Source: Streptomyces sp. SLBN-31
Lineage (GTDB): Bacteria; Actinomycetota; Actinomycetes; Streptomycetales; Streptomycetaceae
Assembly: GCF_006715395.1 (NCBI RefSeq)
Contig: NZ_VFNC01000002.1
Coordinates: 806,001-870,000, forward strand
DNA length: 64,000 nt
Reading direction: 5' to 3'
Shown here: in pieces, positions 25,590-35,003 of the stretch
Layout of the letters: every line of letters begins with the position of its first letter
How positions within the stretch are numbered: position 1 is the stretch's first letter
Position numbers and translations under genes: made by a program
The notes under the pieces: model-generated
Database searches by the model: none
What the model saw: only the letters and a program-made list of their open reading frames with translations
What the model was told of the DNA's origin: nothing

Positions 25590-28283
25590 TCAGCGCAGCC
25601 GGCGCAGATAGGGGTCCTGCTGCCTGCTGGGCAGCAGGCGCACCCGCGCATCGAGCACGCTGACGCCGCCCGGTGACGCGAGTACGGGGTTGAAGTCGGC
25701 CTCGGCCAGCTGCGGCAGGTCGCTCGCCATCCGGGACAGCCGCAGCAGCAGCTGTTCGAGGGCTTCGAGGTCGGCGGGCCGCTCGCCGCTCGCCCCGAAC
25801 AGCAGCGGGGCGCAGCGGGGGGCGGTGATCAGGTCGTGCACGTCGTGGTCGGTGAGCGGGGCCAGACGTGCCGCGTGGTCGGCGAGGATCTCGGTGGCGG
25901 TGCCGCCGAGTCCGAACAGGACGAGCGGTCCGAAGACCTGGTCCTGGACGACGCCGGCGAACAGTTCGGTGCCGCGCGCGGCCAGGGGCTGTACGACCAC
26001 GCCCGTCAGCCGGCCGGCGAACCGGGTCTCCAGGTCGCGGAACGCGGCCCGTACCTGCGAGTCGCCGCGCAGGTCGAGGTGGACGGCGTGTTCGACGCTC
26101 TTGTGCAGCAGCCCCGGCCAGTGTCCCTTCATGACCACCCGGCCGTCGGCGCCGCGCAGCCGGTCGGCGGCGAGGACGGCGTCGTCCTCGGTCTCCGCCC
26201 AGGCCCAGGGCGACAGCGGGATGCCGTAGCAGCCGAGGAGTTCGGCGCAGACGCGGGGATCGAGCCAGCCGCCGTCGGGGTGGGCGTCGAGGTAGGCCTC
26301 GACGACCGCGTGGGCGCGGGCGGTGTCGACGTCCGCCGGGGCGGGGACGGTGCCTGCGGGGCGGGCCAGCCAGGCCGCGCGGCGTGCCGCGTGGGCCAGC
26401 GCCCGCGCGGCGGCCTGGGGTTCGGCGTAGGCGGGGACGGCACCGCCGTCCGCGGTGGCCAGCAGCTCGACGGGCAGCGCCTGTTCGAGCCGTACCGCGG
26501 CGATCGGCTTGGCCCGTCGGCCGGGGGCTCGGGTGAGGGCCCGGACGAGGTCGTCGCCGGTCGCCGCGGCGACCGCCGTGGGGACGAGGGCGACGAGGAC
26601 GGCGTCGACTCCGCCGTTGCGCATGATCCGCTCCACGCACTCCATGAGCTGTTCCTCGCCGACGGCGGCGGTGGCGTCGACGGGGTTGCCCACGGCCGCG
26701 CCCTCGGGCAGGACGGCGAGCAGGTCGTCGACGAGCTGCGGGGTCGGCGCGGGCAGGATCAGCCCGGCCTCCGCGCAGGCGTCGGCGGCGAGCACACCGG
26801 CGCCGCCCGCGTTGGTGACGATGGCGACGCGGGGTCCGGCGGGCAGCGGCTGGGCGTGCATGAGGGCGGCGGCCTCCAGGAGTTCGCCGACCGAGCGGGT
26901 GGCGGTGATGCCGGCCTGGGTGAACAGCGCGCCTCGGGTCATGGTGCGGGTGGCGGCGGCCGCGGTGTGCGAGGCGGCCGCGCGGCGGCCCGCGTCGGTG
27001 CGTCCGGCGTCGACGGTCAGCACCGGCATCCGGCGGGTCACCCGCCGGGCGGTGCGGGAGAAGGCGCGGGGGTTGCCGAAGGACTCCAGGTGGAGCAGGG
27101 CGAGGTCGGTGCGGCCGTCGCTCTCCCACCACTGGAGCAGGTCGTTGCCGCTGACGTCGAACTTGTCGCCGAGCGAGACGAAGGAGGAGACACCGATGCC
27201 GAGCCGGGACATGCCGTCGAGGAGGGCGATGCCCACTCCCCCGGCCTGCACGGCGACGCCCGCGGTGCCGGGGCGCGGGTGGCCGGCGGCGAAGGTGGCG
27301 TCCAGGCGCAGTTCCGGGTCGGTGTTGGTCACGCCGAGGCAGTTGGGGCCGACGAGGCGCATGCCGTAGGTGCGGCAGGCGGTCAGCAGCGCGGCCGCCT
27401 GGTCGGCGTCGAGGCCCGCGGTGACGACGAGGAGGGTGCGTACGCCCGCCTTGCCGCACTCCTCGGCGGTCTCGGCCACCGCGGTCGCCGGTACGGCGAG
27501 GACCGCGAGGTCGGGTGTCCTGGGCAGGGCGGCGACGGAGGGGTAGGAGGGGACGCCGAGGATGGAGGTGGCGGCGGGGTTGACGGCGAACAGGCGCCGG
27601 GTGAAGCCGCCGGAGTGCAGGTGGTGCAGGATGGCGCGGCCCACGGAGCCCGGTTTGCGGCCGGCGCCGACGACGGCCACCGCGTCCGGGCGCAGCAGGG
27701 GCTGGAGGCTGGCGACGTCGGCGGCCCTGCCCCGCTCCTCCACGGCCGTGAGGTAGCTCTCGCTCTCGTCGAGCTCGATGGTGCAGCGCACCTCGGGGCC
27801 GTCGAAGTGGCGGGCGGTGTGCAGACCGAGGTCGGCGAAGAGCCGCAGGATCTCGTGGTTCTCGCACAGGGCGTCGGCCTTGAAGGCCGTGATGCCCTCG
27901 GCGCGGGCGGCCGAGACCAGGTGCTCGGTCAGCAGGGTACCGACGCCCCGGTGGTGCAGGGTGTCGGCGACCGCGATGGAGATCTCCGCCTCCTGGCCGG
28001 CGCCGGAGGTGTCGTACTCGGCGAGGCCGATGACGCGGCCCTGGGTCTCGGCCACCAGGGCCCGGTATCCGGGGTGGGACGTGGCGCAGGCCCGGTCGGC
28101 GGCCATCTCGCCGGAGCGCCGGCTGATGGCGAAGAACCGCAGCCTGAGGTTCTCCGGGGACATCTCCTCGTAGAAACCCCGCAGCTGCTCGTGGTCGCCG
28201 GGCCGTACCTCGCGGATGCACACGGTGGTGCCGTCCGCGAGCAGGGCGTGGACCTGGGGCCTGCTGAGAGCGTCGTGCGACAT
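25590..28283 (-). CDS. GNAT acetyltransferase fused to ADP-forming acyl-CoA ligase (PatA-like)
   Basis: An 897-residue fusion. Residues 10-165 are a GNAT domain with the acetyl-CoA loop HHRGVGTLL. Residues 170-460 are a CoA-binding/ligase part (VAVVGAGRKPGSVGRAILHHL; VGPNCLGVTN; RAAASHTAAAAT, a His like that phosphorylated in NDP-forming acetyl-CoA synthetases). The C-terminus is an ATP-grasp domain (GRVVMKGHWPGLLHKS; LFGLGGTATEIL). A protein of this order in Streptomyces lividans acetylates acyl-CoA synthetases. The ligase half may be catalytic or a sensor. It is the first gene of an operon with CBS-BON, flavodoxin and a small membrane protein, behind a perfect DevR-like palindrome. Confidence 0.88.
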   Translation of the reverse strand: MSHDALSRPQVHALLADGTTVCIREVRPGDHEQLRGFYEEMSPENLRLRFFAISRRSGEMAADRACATSHPGYRALVAETQGRVIGLAEYDTSGAGQEAEISIAVADTLHHRGVGTLLTEHLVSAARAEGITAFKADALCENHEILRLFADLGLHTARHFDGPEVRCTIELDESESYLTAVEERGRAADVASLQPLLRPDAVAVVGAGRKPGSVGRAILHHLHSGGFTRRLFAVNPAATSILGVPSYPSVAALPRTPDLAVLAVPATAVAETAEECGKAGVRTLLVVTAGLDADQAAALLTACRTYGMRLVGPNCLGVTNTDPELRLDATFAAGHPRPGTAGVAVQAGGVGIALLDGMSRLGIGVSSFVSLGDKFDVSGNDLLQWWESDGRTDLALLHLESFGNPRAFSRTARRVTRRMPVLTVDAGRTDAGRRAAASHTAAAATRTMTRGALFTQAGITATRSVGELLEAAALMHAQPLPAGPRVAIVTNAGGAGVLAADACAEAGLILPAPTPQLVDDLLAVLPEGAAVGNPVDATAAVGEEQLMECVERIMRNGGVDAVLVALVPTAVAAATGDDLVRALTRAPGRRAKPIAAVRLEQALPVELLATADGGAVPAYAEPQAAARALAHAARRAAWLARPAGTVPAPADVDTARAHAVVEAYLDAHPDGGWLDPRVCAELLGCYGIPLSPWAWAETEDDAVLAADRLRGADGRVVMKGHWPGLLHKSVEHAVHLDLRGDSQVRAAFRDLETRFAGRLTGVVVQPLAARGTELFAGVVQDQVFGPLVLFGLGGTATEILADHAARLAPLTDHDVHDLITAPRCAPLLFGASGERPADLEALEQLLLRLSRMASDLPQLAEADFNPVLASPGGVSVLDARVRLLPSRQQDPYLRRLR

Positions 28284-28359
28284 CGCGGATCCCTTCCACG
28301 TCTGTTGACACTTCGAGGGTCCAGCGGAACGGGCCGCGCTCCCATGGGCTGTCCGGGGG

Positions 28360-28389
28360 CGGATCGAGGGCCGGTCGGCCCCCGATCCG
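28360..28389. promoter_or_regulatory. 30-bp palindrome containing a perfect DevR/OsdR-type site
   Basis: The core GGGCCGGTCGGCCC (28368-28381) is flanked by CGGATCG and CGATCCG, extending the symmetry to 30 bp with one mismatched pair. It lies 85 bp upstream of the acyl-CoA ligase fusion and just after the phosphoketolase stop, so it could act as operator, terminator or both. Confidence 0.55.
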
Positions 28390-28396
28390 GGCCCTG

Positions 28397-30778
28397 TCAG
28401 GCGTTCCAGCCCCAGTCGGCGACCTCGGGCAGATCGGTGCCGTGCTCACGGATCCACGCCTGGTGGCGAGTGCGGGCGTCTGCCATCTGCTGGCGTACGG
28501 CGGCGGCGCGCACGGCGAGTCCGGGGACGCGGTCGATGACGTCCATGACCAGCCGGTAGCGGTCGAGGTCGTTGCGGACGACCATGTCGAACGGCGTGGT
28601 CGTGGTGCCGGACTCCTTGTAGCCGCGCACGTGCAGGTTCTTGTGCCCGGTGCGGCGGTAGGCGAGCCGGTGGATCAGCCACGGGTAGCCGTGGTAGGCG
28701 AAGATCACCGGCTTGTCCTTGGTGAACAGGCCGTCGTACTCGAAGTCGCTCATGCCGTGCGGATGCTCCTCGCGGGGCATCAGGCGGGCCATGTCGACGA
28801 CGTTGACCACGCGGACGGCGAGGTCGGGCAGGTTGCGGCGCAGCAGCTGGGCGGCCGCCAGGACCTCCTGAGTGGGCACGTCGCCGGCGCAGGCCAGGAC
28901 GACGTCCGGCTCGCCGCCGTTCTCGGTGCCGGCCCAGTCCCAGATGCCGGCGCCGCGGGCGCAGTGGGCGCGGGCGGCGTCCATGGAGAGCCAGTCGAAG
29001 CAGGGCTGCTTGCCGGCCACGATCACGTTGACGTAGTCCTTGCTGCGCAGCGCGTGGTCGGCCACCGAGAGCAGGGTGTTGGCGTCCGGCGGCAGATAGA
29101 CGCGGACGACCTCGGGGCTCTTGTTCAGGACGTGGTCGACGAAGCCGGGGTCCTGGTGGGAGAAGCCGTTGTGGTCCTGGCGCCACACGTGCGAGGTGAG
29201 CAGGTAGTTGAGGGAGGCGATGGGTGCCCGCCAGGGCAGCTCCCTGGATGTCTTCAGCCACTTGATGTGCTGGTTGACCATGGAGTCGACGATGTGCACG
29301 AACGCCTCGTAGGAGGAGAACAGTCCGTGCCGGCCGGTCAGCAGATAGCCCTCCAGCCAGCCCTGGCAGGTGTGTTCGGAGAGGATCTCCAGCACCCGGC
29401 CGTGCCGGTCGAGGTGTTCGTCGACCGGGAGCACGATCGCCTGCCAGGCCTTGCCGCTGGCGTCGAAGACGGCCTGCAGCCGGTTGGAGGCCGTCTCGTC
29501 GGGGCCGACGAGACGGAAGTCGCGGCGGTGCGAGGTGTCCTTCATGATCTCCTGCAGGAGGTCGCCGAGGATCCGGGTCGGCTCGTGCAGGGTGGTGCCG
29601 GGCTTGTCGACCGGTACGGCGAAGCGGTCCAGGGAGGGGACGGGCAGCTCGCGCAGGAGGACGCCGCCGTTGGCGTGCGGGGTGGCGCCCAGCCGGCGGT
29701 CGCCGTCGGGGACGCAGGCGAGGACGTCGGCGACGGGCCGGCCGTCGGCGTCGAAGAGGCTCTCGGGGTGGTAGGAGCGCAGCCAGGTCTCCAACTGCCG
29801 CAGGTGATCGGGGTTTTCCCGGACGCCGGCCAGCGGGACCTGGTGGGCGCGCCAGGTGCCCTCCACCGGCAGGCCGTCGACCTCGGCGGGGCCGGTCCAG
29901 CCCTTGGGGGTGCGCAGCACGATGACGGGCCAGCGCGGGCGTTCGGTGACCCCGCCCTCGCGGGCCGAGTTCTGCAGCAGGGCGATGCGGTCCAGTGCCT
30001 CGTCGAGGGCCTTCGCCATGGCGCGGTGGACGGTGATGGGGTCGTCGCCGGTGACGTGGAGGGGAGCGTGGCCGTAGCCGCGCAGCAGTTCGTCCAGTTC
30101 GTGCTCCGGCAGGCGCGCCAGCACGGTCGGATTGGCGATCTTGTAGCCGTTGAGGTGCAGGATCGGCAGGACGGCGCCGTCGCGCACCGGGTCGAGGAAC
30201 TTGTTGGAGTGCCAGGAGGCTGCCAGCGGGCCGGTCTCCGCCTCGCCGTCGCCGATCACGCAGGTGACCACCAGGTCCGGGTTGTCGAAGGCTGCGCCGT
30301 AGGCGTGCGAGAGGGAGTACCCGAGCTCACCGCCCTCGTGGATGGAGCCCGGCGTCTCCGGCGCGACATGGCTGGGCACCCCGCCGGGGAAGGAGAACTG
30401 CCGGAACAGCCGCTCCATGCCGTCCCCGTCGCGGGTGACGTCCGGGTACGTCTCGCTGTAGGTGCCCTCCAGCCAGGAGTTGGCCAGGACGGAGGGGCCG
30501 CCGTGGCCGGGGCCCCAGATGCACAGGGCGTCCAGATCGCGGGCCCTGATGACGCGGTTGAGGTGGGTGTAGACGAGGTTCAGGCCGGGCGAGGTGCCCC
30601 AGTGGCCGAGCAGCCGCGGCTTGATGTGCTCGGGCCGCAGGGGCTCGCGCAGCAGGGGGTTGGCCATCAGGTAGATCTGTCCGGCGGCCAGGTAGTTGGC
30701 GGCCCGCCAGTGGGCGTCCAGGGTGCGCACCTCGTCGTCGGTCAGTACGGTGGCGTCCTGGTGTTCGACCTTGGGCAT
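28397..30778 (-). CDS. xfp: phosphoketolase
   Basis: A 793-residue thiamine-diphosphate phosphoketolase, splitting xylulose-5-P or fructose-6-P with phosphate into acetyl phosphate and an aldose phosphate. Motifs are [50 protein letters not shown] and the ThDP/Mg site [20 protein letters not shown]. The length is typical. ATG 30778 with GTGGAG upstream is preferred over GTG 30790. It diverges from ppk2 with only 36 bp between the start codons. No DevR-like palindrome was found there, unlike most units in the window. Confidence 0.94.
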   Translation of the reverse strand: MPKVEHQDATVLTDDEVRTLDAHWRAANYLAAGQIYLMANPLLREPLRPEHIKPRLLGHWGTSPGLNLVYTHLNRVIRARDLDALCIWGPGHGGPSVLANSWLEGTYSETYPDVTRDGDGMERLFRQFSFPGGVPSHVAPETPGSIHEGGELGYSLSHAYGAAFDNPDLVVTCVIGDGEAETGPLAASWHSNKFLDPVRDGAVLPILHLNGYKIANPTVLARLPEHELDELLRGYGHAPLHVTGDDPITVHRAMAKALDEALDRIALLQNSAREGGVTERPRWPVIVLRTPKGWTGPAEVDGLPVEGTWRAHQVPLAGVRENPDHLRQLETWLRSYHPESLFDADGRPVADVLACVPDGDRRLGATPHANGGVLLRELPVPSLDRFAVPVDKPGTTLHEPTRILGDLLQEIMKDTSHRRDFRLVGPDETASNRLQAVFDASGKAWQAIVLPVDEHLDRHGRVLEILSEHTCQGWLEGYLLTGRHGLFSSYEAFVHIVDSMVNQHIKWLKTSRELPWRAPIASLNYLLTSHVWRQDHNGFSHQDPGFVDHVLNKSPEVVRVYLPPDANTLLSVADHALRSKDYVNVIVAGKQPCFDWLSMDAARAHCARGAGIWDWAGTENGGEPDVVLACAGDVPTQEVLAAAQLLRRNLPDLAVRVVNVVDMARLMPREEHPHGMSDFEYDGLFTKDKPVIFAYHGYPWLIHRLAYRRTGHKNLHVRGYKESGTTTTPFDMVVRNDLDRYRLVMDVIDRVPGLAVRAAAVRQQMADARTRHQAWIREHGTDLPEVADWGWNA

Positions 30779-30814
30779 GAGTGACTCCACAAGTCATCGA
30801 GGGGAAGAGGCGGC

Positions 30815-31618
30815 ATGGCCGGCAAGAAGGCGGAAAAGCTGCCGCGCAAGGCGTACGAGAAGGAACTGCTGCGCCAGCAGACGGAATTGGTGAAGCTGCA
30901 GGAGTGGGTCCGGGCGCAGGGCGCGCGTCTGGTCGTCGTCTTCGAGGGCCGGGACGCGGCGGGCAAGGGCGGGACGATCAAGCGCGTGGCCGAGCACCTC
31001 AATCCCCGTGTGGCGCGGATCGCGGCACTGCCCAAGCCGACGGAGCGCGAGCGCACCCAGTGGTACTTCCAGCGGTACGTCGAGCATCTGCCGGCCGCCG
31101 GGGAGATCGTGCTGTTCGACCGGTCCTGGTACAACCGGGCCGGCGTCGAGCACGTGATGAGTTTCTGCACCAAGGAGGAGTACCAGCTCTTCCTGCGCCA
31201 ATGCCCCATCTTCGAGCGGATGCTGGTCGAGGACGGGATCCTGCTGCGCAAGTACTGGTTCTCGGTCAGCGACCGGGAGCAGCAGGAACGCTTCCGGCGC
31301 CGGCTGGAGGACCCGCTGCGGCGCTGGAAGCTGTCGCCCATGGACCTGGAATCGATCACCCGTTGGGAGGCCTACTCCCGGGCCAAGGACGAGATGCTGG
31401 TGCACACCGACATCACCGAGGCGCCGTGGTACGTGGTCGAGAGCGACGACAAGCGGCGCGCCCGGCTGAACATGATCGCCCATCTGCTGGGCTCGCTGCC
31501 GTACCACGAGGTGCCGCCGGCGGTGCTGAAGCTGCCCGCCCGCCCGGCGTCGACCGGATATGTGCGCCCGCCGCGCGACCTGCAGAACTACGTCCCGGAT
31601 CACGCGGCGGGCCTGTAA
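30815..31618 (+). CDS. ppk2: polyphosphate kinase 2 family protein
   Basis: A 267-residue PPK2 with Walker A GRDAAGKGG (residues 45-53), the Walker B/lid signatures LFDRSWYNRAGVEHV and KYWFSVSDREQQERF, and WKLSPMDLESITRWEAYSRAKDEM. PPK2 enzymes use polyphosphate to phosphorylate nucleoside mono- or diphosphates, regenerating ATP or GTP. The single-domain length fits class I (NDP-phosphorylating), but subclass cannot be settled from sequence inspection. It is divergent from phosphoketolase and ends 5 nt from the convergent USP gene. Confidence 0.93.
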   Translation: MAGKKAEKLPRKAYEKELLRQQTELVKLQEWVRAQGARLVVVFEGRDAAGKGGTIKRVAEHLNPRVARIAALPKPTERERTQWYFQRYVEHLPAAGEIVLFDRSWYNRAGVEHVMSFCTKEEYQLFLRQCPIFERMLVEDGILLRKYWFSVSDREQQERFRRRLEDPLRRWKLSPMDLESITRWEAYSRAKDEMLVHTDITEAPWYVVESDDKRRARLNMIAHLLGSLPYHEVPPAVLKLPARPASTGYVRPPRDLQNYVPDHAAGL

Positions 31619-31623
31619 GGCAC

Positions 31624-32496
31624 TCACGCCGGCTGTGGTACGACGGCGACCGGGCAGGCGGAGTGGTGCAGTGCCGCGTGCGCGACGCGGCCGAGCTGGA
31701 GCCCGAGGTGTCCTTCCCGGCGCCGGGCGCCGACGACGAGCAGGTCGGCGTGGTGGGAGAGGTCCACCAGCACCCGGCGGGCGTTGCCCTCGACGGTGCG
31801 GCGGCGCACGTCGACGTCCTCCGGGGCGTCCCGCAGTGCCTCCTCCAGGGCCTCGACGGCCCGCTCCTCGTGCAGCCGGGCGGGTTCGCCGGCCATCAAC
31901 GGGTGGTCGGTGGTCTCGTGCGCCGGGCACCGCCAGGCCCGTACGGCCTCCACGGGCACCCCGCGGCGCCGGGCCTCGTCGTAGGCGAAGCGCACGGCGG
32001 CCGAGTCCTTGCCGTCCTCACCGACGCCCACCAGGACGCGCCCGTGGGTCGCGGGCTGGGCGCGGTTGTCGTGGCTGCCGCGCAGCACGATCACCGGGCA
32101 GTCGGCGTGGGCTGCGACGGCGAGGCTGACGGAGCCGAGGAGCATCTCGGCGATGCCGCTGCGGCCGCGGGTGCCGACCACCAGCGCGGTGGCGTTGCGC
32201 CCCTCGCGGACCAGGGCGTACTCCGGCTCCTCGGGCAGCACCTCGCCGGTGACCGGGAGCCCGGGGTGCCGGCGCAGCGCGCGTTCGACGGCGTTGCCGA
32301 CGACGTCCTCGGCCATGACCTCGTCGGACGGCTTGCCGAGGTCCTCGGCGAGCGCGTGGCCCTCGTAGCGTTCCCACAGCGAGGCGTACACCACCCGGAG
32401 CGGCACTCCGCGCAGCGCTGCCTCGTCGGCCGCCCAGTCCACGGCGCGCAGACTGGGTTCGGAGCCGTCGGCCCCCACGACCAGGGGCAGTTCCAT
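31624..32496 (-). CDS. universal stress protein, tandem UspA domains
   Basis: A 290-residue USP. Domain 1 starts ELPLVVGADGSEPSLRAVDWAADEAALRG and contains VVGTRGRSGIAEMLLGSVS. Domain 2 begins RVLVGVGEDGKDSAAVRFAYDEA and ends VVGARRREGHLGLQLGRVAHAALHHSACPVAVVPQ. Both ATP loops are present. ATG 32496 with GGAAGGTGAGCACC upstream. It is the third gene of the USP-adhP-USP operon, 5 nt after adhP. Confidence 0.9.
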   Translation of the reverse strand: MELPLVVGADGSEPSLRAVDWAADEAALRGVPLRVVYASLWERYEGHALAEDLGKPSDEVMAEDVVGNAVERALRRHPGLPVTGEVLPEEPEYALVREGRNATALVVGTRGRSGIAEMLLGSVSLAVAAHADCPVIVLRGSHDNRAQPATHGRVLVGVGEDGKDSAAVRFAYDEARRRGVPVEAVRAWRCPAHETTDHPLMAGEPARLHEERAVEALEEALRDAPEDVDVRRRTVEGNARRVLVDLSHHADLLVVGARRREGHLGLQLGRVAHAALHHSACPVAVVPQPA

Positions 32497-32501
32497 GGTG
32501 C

Positions 32502-33524
32502 TCACCTTCCCGTGCCGAGATCGAACACGATGCGCGCCTTGACCTGGCCGCGCAGGACCTCGTCGATCGATTCGTTCACGCTCTGCAGGGGCCGGGTCTC
32601 GTAGATGACCTTGGTGCGGCCGTCCGCGTGCAGCCGGAAGACCTCGGCGAGGTCCTGCCGGGTGCCGACGATGGAGCCGATCACCGAGGTGCCGTTGAGG
32701 ACGGTGTCGAAGATCGGCACCTGGATGGTGCCGTGGGCCGGCAAGGCCACCATGACGAGCTTTCCGCCGCGCCGCAACCCCGCGTTGACGGCCTCGAAGG
32801 CGGCCGGGTTCACCGCGAGTGCGATCGCGGCATGGGCGCCGCCGTGCCGCTTGAGGACCGCGCCGACGTCCTCCTTGCGGGCGTCGATGACGATGTCCGC
32901 GCCGAGTTCGGCGGCCAGTTCGAGCTTGTCGTCGGTGACGTCGATCGCGGCGACGGTGGCGCCGGCGATCTTCGCGTACTGCACGGCCAGATGGCCGAGC
33001 CCGCCGACGCCGGAGACGGCGACGAGCTGGGCGGGCCGCACGTCGGCGACCTTGAGCGCCTTGTAGGTGGTGACGCCGGCGCAGGTCAGCGGGGCGGCCT
33101 CCAGGGCGCTGACCCCCTCGGGCACGGGCTGCGCGTAGTCGGCCCAGGCCAGCATCTTCTCGGCGTACCCGCCGTCGCAGCCATAGCCGGTGTTGATCTG
33201 CTGCTCGCACAGCGTCTCCCAGCCGGACAGGCAGTGCTCGCACCGCCCGCACGCCCGCCCGAGCCACGGCACGGCGACCCGCTGGCCGACGCTCAGGTGG
33301 GTGACGCCGTCGCCGATTTCCTCGACGAGGCCGACGCCCTCGTGGCCGGGCACGAACGGCGGGTTCGGCTTGACCGGCCAGTCGCCGTGGGCGGCGTGGA
33401 TGTCGGTGTGGCACAGGCCGGAGGCCTCCAGCCGGATGCGGACCTGGCCGGGGCCGGGCTCGGGGTCGGGGCGTTCCTCGATGACCAGGGGTTCACCGAA
33501 CGCTCGGACGACCGCTGCCTTCAT
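32502..33524 (-). CDS. adhP: zinc-dependent alcohol dehydrogenase (AdhP-like)
   Basis: A 340-residue medium-chain dehydrogenase, interconverting alcohols and aldehydes with NAD(H). Catalytic zinc ligands are C38 (GLCHTD) and H61/E62 (PGHEG). Structural zinc cysteines are C92, C95, C98 and C106 (CGRCEHCLSGWETLC). The Rossmann motif is VSGVGGLGHLAVQYAK. ATG 33524 has CCGAGGAGCAAC upstream. It sits between two USP genes in one operon. Ethanol or aldehyde disposal during oxygen limitation is a plausible role, by analogy with ADHs in DevR-type islands. Confidence 0.93.
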   Translation of the reverse strand: MKAAVVRAFGEPLVIEERPDPEPGPGQVRIRLEASGLCHTDIHAAHGDWPVKPNPPFVPGHEGVGLVEEIGDGVTHLSVGQRVAVPWLGRACGRCEHCLSGWETLCEQQINTGYGCDGGYAEKMLAWADYAQPVPEGVSALEAAPLTCAGVTTYKALKVADVRPAQLVAVSGVGGLGHLAVQYAKIAGATVAAIDVTDDKLELAAELGADIVIDARKEDVGAVLKRHGGAHAAIALAVNPAAFEAVNAGLRRGGKLVMVALPAHGTIQVPIFDTVLNGTSVIGSIVGTRQDLAEVFRLHADGRTKVIYETRPLQSVNESIDEVLRGQVKARIVFDLGTGR

Positions 33525-33556
33525 GGTTGTTGCTCCTCGGGGTGTCGGGGGGGACG

Positions 33557-34462
33557 TCAGTCGTGGGCGACGACGGCGACGGGGGCCTTGGCGTGGTGCA
33601 GGACGGCGTGGGCGACGGGGCCGATGTGCGGGCCCAGCGGGCTGCGGCGGGTGCGTCGGCCGACGACGACCAGGGAGGCGTCGGCGGAGCCGTCGATCAG
33701 GAAGGTGGCGGCGCTGCCCGCCCGGGACTCCTCGACGACCTCGACGTCCGGGTACTTCAGCCGCCACGGGCGCAGGGCCGCGGCCAGGGCGGTGGCCTGC
33801 TGGCGGCCGACCTCCCGGTCGAAGTCCGGGTCCACGGACAGGCCGTAGGTGTAGTAGGGCGGCAGGTTCCAGCCCGCCACGACCCGCAGGCCGGTGGAGC
33901 GGCGGGCGGCAGCGTCGAAGGCGAACTCGATGACGGAGTCGTCGGCGTGGGCGGGGTCGAGGCCGAGCAGGACGGGCAGGTAGGGGGTCGCGGCGGACGG
34001 AATGCCCACCGGGTCCGCCCGGTGCTCGTCGGCGGCCTGCTCCCCGGCACGGACCAGCACGACCGGCCGGGCGGCGTGCGCGACGACGGCGAGGCCGACG
34101 GAGCCGACCAGGAAGCCGCCGATGCCGCTCAGTCCGCGGGAGCCGAGCACGAGCAGTTCGGCCTCCTCGGCGGCCTTCGCCAGGATCTCGGCGGGCTGGC
34201 CGGTGGAGTGCTCGATGGTGACCTCGAGGCCGGGGTGGCGCAGCCGGAGGCCTTCGGCGGCCTCCCGCGGGATGCGCTCGGTCCAGTGCTGCTGGGTCTC
34301 GGCACCGAGCAGGGGGGCCTGGGCCATCGGAGCGGGCACGGGCTCCCAGATGTGCGCGATCTTCAGGGGAAGACCACGCAGCTTCGCCTCGCGCGCCGCC
34401 CACTCGGCCGCGGCGCGGCTTTCGGGTGAGCCGTCGAGACCTGCGACAACGGTGCGGACCAT
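33557..34462 (-). CDS. universal stress protein, tandem UspA domains
   Basis: A 301-residue USP. Domain 1 runs from MVRTVVAGLDGSPESRAAAEWA to GSRGLSGIGGFLVGSVGLAVVAHA. Domain 2 has VLLGLDPAHADDSVIEFAFDAA and a C-terminal GRRTRRSPLGPHIGPVAHAVLHHAKAPVAVVAHD. It is similar in length and loop sequences to the USP at 8.6 kb. It is the first gene of the USP-adhP-USP operon, with a DevR-like palindrome 82 bp upstream. Confidence 0.91.
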   Translation of the reverse strand: MVRTVVAGLDGSPESRAAAEWAAREAKLRGLPLKIAHIWEPVPAPMAQAPLLGAETQQHWTERIPREAAEGLRLRHPGLEVTIEHSTGQPAEILAKAAEEAELLVLGSRGLSGIGGFLVGSVGLAVVAHAARPVVLVRAGEQAADEHRADPVGIPSAATPYLPVLLGLDPAHADDSVIEFAFDAAARRSTGLRVVAGWNLPPYYTYGLSVDPDFDREVGRQQATALAAALRPWRLKYPDVEVVEESRAGSAATFLIDGSADASLVVVGRRTRRSPLGPHIGPVAHAVLHHAKAPVAVVAHD

Positions 34463-34544
34463 GATGCTGCCTCCTGATCGGGTATCTGTGTCCAGCGTCG
34501 GGCCGGGAGGCGGCCCGGCTGCAGGGGCCGCTTTTCCTCAACCG

Positions 34545-34558
34545 GGACCGACCGGCCC
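34545..34558. promoter_or_regulatory. candidate DevR/OsdR-type operator
   Basis: GGACCGACCGGCCC, 82 bp upstream of the USP-adhP-USP operon start. It matches the window-wide motif except for A at position 3. Confidence 0.5.
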
Positions 34559-34884
34559 AACGGCCATGCGGAACGGCGGGTCCCGTGAGTCCGGGATCCG
34601 CCGCCCCTCCCGCGCTCGGCGGGCCGGCTGTACGGGGGACGACCACGCGCCGGCAGCCCGCCGGTGGACGACCGCTCCGCCGGGGCGCACCGGCCGGCGC
34701 TCCCGTACGGCCGGGCACGGCGGCTGCCGTGCGCCGGCCGACCGAACCGGGGCCCGGATCGAGCCGATCGGCGGTGCCGGACGCCCGCGCCGTGTCGCCA
34801 CGGCCCGGTGCCCGAGGGCGTCCACGTTCCCGACGCTGCTCCGGGCCGGTCCGCAGCGCACGGTGCCGATGGTCGGGGCGCGCG

Positions 34885-34898
34885 GGGCCGAACGGCTT
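34885..34898. promoter_or_regulatory. weak DevR/OsdR-type site before SulP
   Basis: GGGCCGAACGGCTT, with intact left half and core; the last two bases deviate. It is about 105 bp before the SulP start, and a poor half-copy lies 22 bp upstream. Confidence 0.3.
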
Positions 34899-35003
34899 TT
34901 CGCGCAGGTCCTGTCGGGCCTCGCGGGGCCGGGGCCCTTCCCCGCGGCGGGGCGAATGGCCGATTCTCGGTGGATGCTGAGGGAGTGTGACGACACAACG
35001 CCC

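Larger units (their letters stand above)
34463..35003. other. long divergent intergenic region (USP operon / SulP)
   Basis: About 540 bp between divergent starts. Frames are open because of high GC, but none shows family similarity. It contains a good DevR-like site near the USP operon (34545-34558) and a weaker one nearer SulP (34885-34898). No small RNA or repeat is obvious. Confidence 0.5.

Noticed and set aside
34463..35003. possible small gene in the long divergent region before SulP
   Set aside because: Several open frames exist on both strands, but none has a ribosome-binding site with plausible sequence, and their composition matches frame shadows.
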